64,000 nt of DNA from Dysidea avara (taxonomy: Eukaryota > Porifera > Demospongiae > Dictyoceratida > Dysideidae), in assembly GCF_963678975.1 (NCBI RefSeq), contig NC_089280.1:13715280-13779279 (forward strand). Reading direction: 5' to 3'. Below the pieces are notes generated by a model. It made no database searches. It saw only the letters and a list, made by a program, of their open reading frames with translations, and was not told the DNA's origin. Made by a program: the position numbers and the translations under genes. Shown here piece by piece: positions 58,098 through 64,000 of the stretch (within the stretch, counting starts at the first letter, position 1; every line of letters starts with the position of its first letter).

Positions 58098-59621
58098 CTA
58101 GTTGTAATGAACTTCTTGGATACCAAGAGCTCTTGTAGTACTACTTATTTATTTGTTTATTTACACAGGTAGCATCTTTTTTGTAATAAAAGTCTTTTGT
58201 ATATATTTACAATAGTTGTAGTGACATTATTTGCCATGTAAATGTTCTGTATTATTATTTTCTCTGTTTTGGAGAGTTGTATAACATTATAATGTGTATT
58301 ATTTTCTTATAGCAAGCACTAGTTGATCACTTCTATCATAAATAGCTATCTTGCAGGAGTACATGGAGGCCACTCTCATAGCTCACTAGCTCAACGTGAA
58401 GTATAGACAATCTGAGGGGTACTTTGTCCCCCTTGAGCTTAAAGGACAATGTTCACACCATAAAGTAAAACGATTATTTTATGGTAACAGTTGGACAGTG
58501 GACAATTTCCTGGCAAACTGTTCATTTTTCCTGACCATAATTGGATTTGGCAGGACATAATATGTAGAAGCTTATTGTCAGCTGTGTATGAATATTAACT
58601 ATGTCCAGTGTTGGTTCATTTGCATGGTTACCAGGAGGTGCTAGACTTTTACTGAGAACATGAGTTTGGATATGAGCAAAGGCCTATAGTGCCTAGACTT
58701 ATTTTTTGCATAGTAGTTTATCCTTTGTATAATCCCTCTACCATCCCATAAAAGTGGTTATACAACAGTAGTAGTTTTGTGGCTGTGATAAACAGGCAAA
58801 GTGTAGTGCATTTGTGTCTAGGGACTAACTAGTCTATTTTGCTTTTTTTTTCACCTATTTTTCTTTCCAGCAATTCTTTTATTTTTCACCTATTTTGCTC
58901 AAGAATTATAAATTTTGCTCAGCACTGATCTTTGTTAATTGAATATTTCCAATTGCAAAGCTACAGTTTTACCTTAAAGTAACTGTTCTATTAGAGTATC
59001 TCGATCAGCAATTACTTCTAACATGTAAAGCAAGAAACTAGCTAATATTGCTGAACACGTGTGACTGTTTTATTAGGGTATCTCGATTGTCACTTGTTCC
59101 TGTAACAATTAGCAATGCATTGTCGATATTCGTCTGACTGTTCTATTAGAGTATCTTGATCTTTTGTGCAATTTTTATGTCCGCTTCACAAAAATTGCAC
59201 CTATTATGCCAGCATTTTGCTCATTGCTTTTACCCACCCATTGTACCAAAATTTTTACCGGCAAAATCGACGGGTCCCTATTTGTGTCTATACAGTGTAT
59301 TGGTATGTCCATATATTAGTCCAACCAAGTAAAATTTGTCCTGGCACTTATAAAAAATCTTATCATAAACCCTGCTTCACACTGTATTGAAGTACAGAAA
59401 TTTTGAAAACCGATGGGGGTAAATATATAGAAGACAATTAACGGTTATATAATGCTCTTGACTGATATGTGTGAACTAGCTGTATATGTCACTATGAAGA
59501 AATTGGGACAAACAAATTAATTTTTTTTTACATTGAGATTGACATCATTGATTGTAGTGGGGAACAGTCACTACTCTAATAGAACATTCAATGAAAGTAC
59601 TGACTGATATATACACTTAAC
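58098..59621. other. 3' flank of copy 2; motif-rich, no gene
   Basis: Contains three minus-strand units of the dispersed motif (58980-59003, 59062-59092, 59133-59162). No exon recognised. Confidence 0.4.
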
Positions 59622-60443
59622 AGCAATGGCGGATCCAGGATGGGGCATTTGGGGCAAATGCCCCCCCTTCAAGAAATTGCATACAAGATCGAGATACTCT
59701 AATAGATAGGGTTTCCAACTCAAAATAAGAAGGTGCTTCCTTTTGTTGTTTCTAGTGATTTTCACATAGACTGACCTTTAAGATACAGCAAACAAGTGCT
59801 AATTTATTATTAGATTGCTTGTAGCATTGAGTATCAGCATAAGTTTAACACACAAAACATACAAAAAGTGGTCACGTGACCAAAGAATAGTTAAATTATA
59901 ATATATCATAATAGTTAAATTGGGCAGCTTATTAGAAAATCATTGTATTGTAGGGTGACCGAAGTCACATTATTGTATTTTCTTGCCTTATAATGAAGAA
60001 TTCTACATCTTGTAGTGTTATAGCACATCCTTTATAGCTGTAATGGGATTGTTGGCCACATGACCACTTTATGGGTTTTTGCAGTTAAAACTGCACTAAT
60101 ATTGAATAGACAGTTTAATAATATATTAGCACCTGTTTGTTTTATCTTAAGGTCAACCTGTGTGAAAATCATCAGAAACAATGAAAAAGCTGAGGCATCA
60201 TCTTATTTTGCAGTGGAAATCCTATATGAAGGGATTTTTGGTCACGTGACCACTTTTTTGATATGTACACATGTTAAAATTGTGCTGATAGCAACTGGGA
60301 GTTTGTAAAAGGCGGAACTAAGGAATAACGGAATAGCGGAATAACTCGAGTCACAACGAATGGGCATTTTATATCAATATGGCTTCTTATGCAATGTTAG
60401 GGTGATTGTACTGTTACAGCTGTGAACTCATCCGTCGTAGATA

Positions 60444-60576
60444 CTGAGGATTTTCTGTCCGTTCGAACATTGCGTACTGCGTATCGCGTACAGCCGTATT
60501 ACGTACTGAATTATTATCCATGTGAAGTAAGTCAAACACGCAGTACGCAATGTTCGAACGGACAGAAAATCCTCAG
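60444..60576. mobile_element. Nested MITE with 39-bp terminal repeats and TA duplication
   Basis: Arms CTGAGGATTTTCTGTCCGTT... and its exact complement cover 39 bases at each end of a 133-base element. TA lies on both sides. Tc1/mariner-like by target site. Confidence 0.85.
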
Positions 60577-60611
60577 TATCCTTGCAATGTTAGGGCGATT
60601 GCGTGTACTGT

Positions 60612-60985
60612 CATAGGCGGCGGAAAGGGGGGGGGCTAGGGGGCTAAAGCCCCCCCTAGGTCTGCTGACGGGGGGCTTAGCCCCCCCTTAGAATGATATC
60701 ACACCGAAATTATCTATCTTGGAGTGGGGCTGAAAACCGTGATAAAGATCGAGATACTCTAATAGAACAGTCACTCTAATAAAGTAGTCAGTGTGTAGCG
60801 AGCTATGTAAGGATTTTTATGTAGTTTATCAGCTAGAAATGGTAGCTGGTGAGGTGGAAAGCTCTTGTCAGTTGGTTGTGACCTTTTTTTTTTTTTTTTT
60901 TGGTCTCACCCTACCAAACTATAGAAATAAGTCTGGGTCAGCTCAGCGGAGCCCCCCCTCATATCAACTACTTCCTCCGCCGCTG
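60612..60985. mobile_element. Nested hAT-like element
   Basis: Ends CATAGGCGGCGGAAAG and CTTCCTCCGCCGCTG. Perfect 8-bp duplication TGTACTGT (60604-60611 and 60986-60993). Contains two motif units (60747-60792) and a 20-base T run. Confidence 0.85.
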
Positions 60986-62083
60986 TGTACTGTTACAGTT
61001 GTGAACTACACTGCTTCGTCACTCATAGCCGTCCTAGCGAAGTGATTACTATACGCTCTTACTACTACTGTATGTAGCTAAGTATCATTGCGCTAGCACA
61101 GCTAGAATATACAGTAGTTAGCTATTAGTTTCGTTTTAAGTCTTCATCCTTCCAGTGGAGGGATGAAACGAAACGGCTGTCACACCCCCTTTTGCTCGCG
61201 ACATTGGTACCATACTTTACATACAGTAGTAGCTAGTAAGAGCTATAATCAAATGTAATTTTGCACTTCGTAAGCGGGTACTGTATGTTAAGTATGGTAC
61301 CGACGTCATAAGCAAAGGGGGCGTGGTAGTCGTTTCGTTTCATCCCTTCACTGGAAGGATGAAGACTCGAAAACGAAACTAATGGCTAACTACTGTATAT
61401 TCTAGCTTAGCTACATACAGTAGTAGTAAGAGCGTATAGTAATCATTTCGCTAGGCGGACATCTATGAGTGACGAAGCAGTGTATATAGTAATCATTTCG
61501 CTAGGACATCTATGAGTGACGAAGCAGTGTAGTTCACAGCTGTAACAGTACACACAATCACCCTACATTGTAAGGATATCTACGAGAGATGAGTTCACAG
61601 CTGTAACAGTACAATCACCCTAATATTGCATAAGCCATATAAATGCCCGTTCGTTGTGATGCGAGTTATTCCGTTATTCCGCTATTCCTTATTCCGTCTT
61701 TTACAAACTCCCATAGCAACTACTGCAAACATTCCAATAACAAATTAGCACTTGTTTTCTTTAACTTAAAGGTAAATCTGTGCAAAAATCTCCAGAAACA
61801 ACAAAATGAAACACCTTCCTATTTTGAGTGGAAACCCTATAATAGAGCAGTCAATTACTCTAATAAAGCAGTCACAATGTTCATGAGGCAGTGCAGCTTA
61901 CTTATGAAGCTATAAATAGGATTTTATTTTACATAACATACGTGATATAATATATTATTTGGTAAAGGATAACTAGCTATTATTGTTGTGACCTTTTTTT
62001 TTTTTTTCTTTTTTTTTGCTCTTCAACTTTTTTTCAGCAAGGTGCCCCCCCTCTTTCCAGACTCTGGATCCGCCCGGCCCCTG

Positions 62084-64000
62084 AACAGGTTACCATTTCA
62101 GAAAAGTAGTACTTGACTAGACTTTTCATAGCGTACACAATAAAACAACCACCAAGAATGCACTCAGATGCATGGAAATTAGGAATCTACTTTTTTTTAA
62201 ATTATCCAACTAGAATCATAAGTGCCCTTCATTCATCAAGCATACCGACCAATCAATAATTAAGTTATGAGAAAGAATGTAGCTTGTGTAGCTAGTGGAA
62301 TAAACACTCATCTTAAGTTCTTTTTTTTTTTTTTTTCAATCTGCATGTGCCTGCTCCTAGATCTGTGTATGAGTTGAGGATCCTGTAGGTCACCACAAGC
62401 AACTTGACATGGTATAGGTTATAATGGCCTGATTGTGATCAGGTTAGTTCCTGAGATAGAAAGTAAAAAAACAAATAATAAGCTAGGAAGTTCTAAGGCT
62501 GTAAAAATAGCCTGGAATTCAAGTCTGACATGGTAGGCAGTCACCACAGTAGGGGCAGCCTCCAGATGCTGACAACACGTACTTTAATAATTTATTCACC
62601 TCTCCTGAGCCCTCCTTTATAATTAGCTAGCTAGCCATTGTTTAAATTGAACAAATGAGCTGGTAGTGTTACTCTTGTAATTACACTCTCAAAAGCAGCT
62701 AGCTGGTAGCATTTTGCAGTGCTTGAATCACTGTTCAATTGTATCAATACATGTATAACCTTTTGTCACACTTATTATTTTTGTGCACGTGGTTGTGGCT
62801 GGCCCAGCCACAGGGAAGCCGCATCGTGTAATTGTAAATCAACATTGTGTTTCTTAGCTATAGCTAGGTCAGGGACTAAGCAAGTCTATAGTTAGTAGAT
62901 ACACAATGCATGCACATGCAAGTAGCTAACTGCACACATGGGTCAGAGGACACTTATAAATTAATATGGAGGAAATTTGGGTGATTTGCATCACAACTCA
63001 TAAAAATTATTTTAGTTTATTCTTCAATACAATTGGTGAAGTTTACTCCTCAGAATGCTTGATCATCCAATCTATAAAATTGTTTTATGCTTGCACGTGC
63101 TAATGCGCTATACAGTATTCATGCAGGAAATTTCTACAGTAAACTACCTAGAGGCTAGTAGCAGCTACTCGTACATACACTGTATACACAAAATATCATA
63201 ATCTGTAACTACTGAACTTCTAGCTATGTGGTTGGTCATTGGGGGGGGGTGCCGTTCACTCTTCCTGGTGACCTATAACGATAGGGGCTAGGGTGCAAAA
63301 CAACAATATCAAAGTCTCTACATCCTCCATTTGGTCATATAGATGGTCATCCTCTATGTTCACATGTTCACATCACTGTCTTCTTGTGATGATGGACTAC
63401 AAAAGTATGTGCTGAAATTCTCTTCTAGGGTCTCGGGGTCTGTGCTATCAGCTCTGTTTGTTGTGTGTATCTACCCTCTCATTTGGTGGGGTCTCAAGCA
63501 CTACTTCATTGTATGAATTGCTTATGGTGGAGGTGGTGTCCAACATGCTGTAGTTATTGTGTGTATGTGTGTTTATATTAGTTGTGGAATAAAAAATGGG
63601 AAAAAGGAAGAGGGGATTAGTACAATATGAAGGAGATAAGCTGAAAAGACATGACTTCATTGTCAGTGTTGGCACTTGTCAGGACTATAGTAGTTTCAAC
63701 ACCAAAACATAGACAGAATAAATACAAGCAGTATTTGTATATGAATTATGATTCATAAACCTGGTCGGCTTATCCCTATAAAACAAAAATGATTTCTCAA
63801 GTATACTTCAGCAATATTTATATGATATTGTACTAGATCTATTCACTGTGAGTAGTTCAATGGTAACCATGGAGGAATAGGTGGTCGATGCACGATTAAT
63901 AGGAGCTCAAGTGTTGTATGTCAAAATGTGTATTTTACATAACTTGCATTATTTCTTAAGAACCAAAGCGACTATAATGGCGTTTGAGGCCAAAGGGGTA
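62084..64000. other. Unassigned DNA at the window end
   Basis: No confident gene. A T run lies at 62321-62336. A possible terminal exon on the minus strand is discussed as a finding (63340-63660). Confidence 0.3.

Larger units (their letters stand above)
59622..62083. mobile_element. Composite nested repeat with GGCGGATCCAG ends
   Basis: The left edge CAGCAATGGCGGATCCAG and right edge CTGGATCCGCCCGGCCCCTG are inverted partners in hAT style, though no 8-bp duplication was found. Inside, 59703-59840 pairs with 61700-61860, 60290-60420 pairs with 61610-61725, and 61020-61140 pairs with 61370-61480, giving a multi-armed foldback. Two further elements are inserted in it. No protein-coding signal. 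Confidence 0.6.

Noticed and set aside
59622-62083. Calling the composite a single clean hAT element
   Set aside because: The ends look right but the 8-bp flanks do not match, so only a composite repeat is claimed.

Overview
The window is eukaryotic and very probably animal. Genes carry short spliceosomal introns (about 50-150 bases where no repeat has inserted), DNA is AT-rich, and the genes are metazoan: a DEG/ENaC channel, XRCC4, TM2D2, ATG7 and two SLC35-like transporters. High gene density at one end, tiny introns and many foldback elements suggest an early-branching animal. A marine demosponge is my best guess, but that is an inference; no species marker was seen.

Layout. 0.5-0.85 kb (+): LTO1/YAE1-like remnant with an in-frame TAG. 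1.5-3.5 kb (-): complete DEG/ENaC channel with a 6-base coding first exon. 6.0-7.1 kb (-): XRCC4. 7.7-11.9 kb (+): TM2D2, head-to-head with XRCC4 and with an apparent GC-AG intron. 12.2-14.1 kb (+): secreted coiled-coil glycoprotein of unknown function. 14.3-22.3 kb (-): complete 20-exon ATG7. 23.4-27.3 kb (+) and 30.4-58.1 kb (+): two tandem paralogues of a multi-pass SLC35/DMT-like transporter. Exons 2-11 have identical lengths in both, but the second copy is about seven times longer because its introns are filled with mobile elements. 58-64 kb: repeats, no confident gene.

The repeat content is the most distinctive part. Intron 5 of transporter copy 2 holds a 6.7-kb tyrosine-recombinase retrotransposon (Ngaro/DIRS type, minus strand) with complete split direct repeats, a gag ORF that appears to be spliced, RT-RNase H and tyrosine recombinase. 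It is damaged by stops and frameshifts and by a nested element carrying a LINE fragment. Next to it lies a run of hAT-like elements with 8-bp target duplications, some nested. Other families are: a GTGAC-ended foldback family with 4-bp duplications, a CAAGGGG-ended foldback family, TA-, TTA- and TTAA-flanked elements, a tRNA-headed SINE ending in (GT)n, and a 17-base motif (ACTCTAATAGARCAGTC) scattered singly or in pairs over about 17 loci.

The cellular genes are unrelated housekeeping or membrane functions (end joining, autophagy, transport, ion channel) and do not form one pathway. All exon maps come from reading splice sites and reading frame by eye and were not checked with transcripts.
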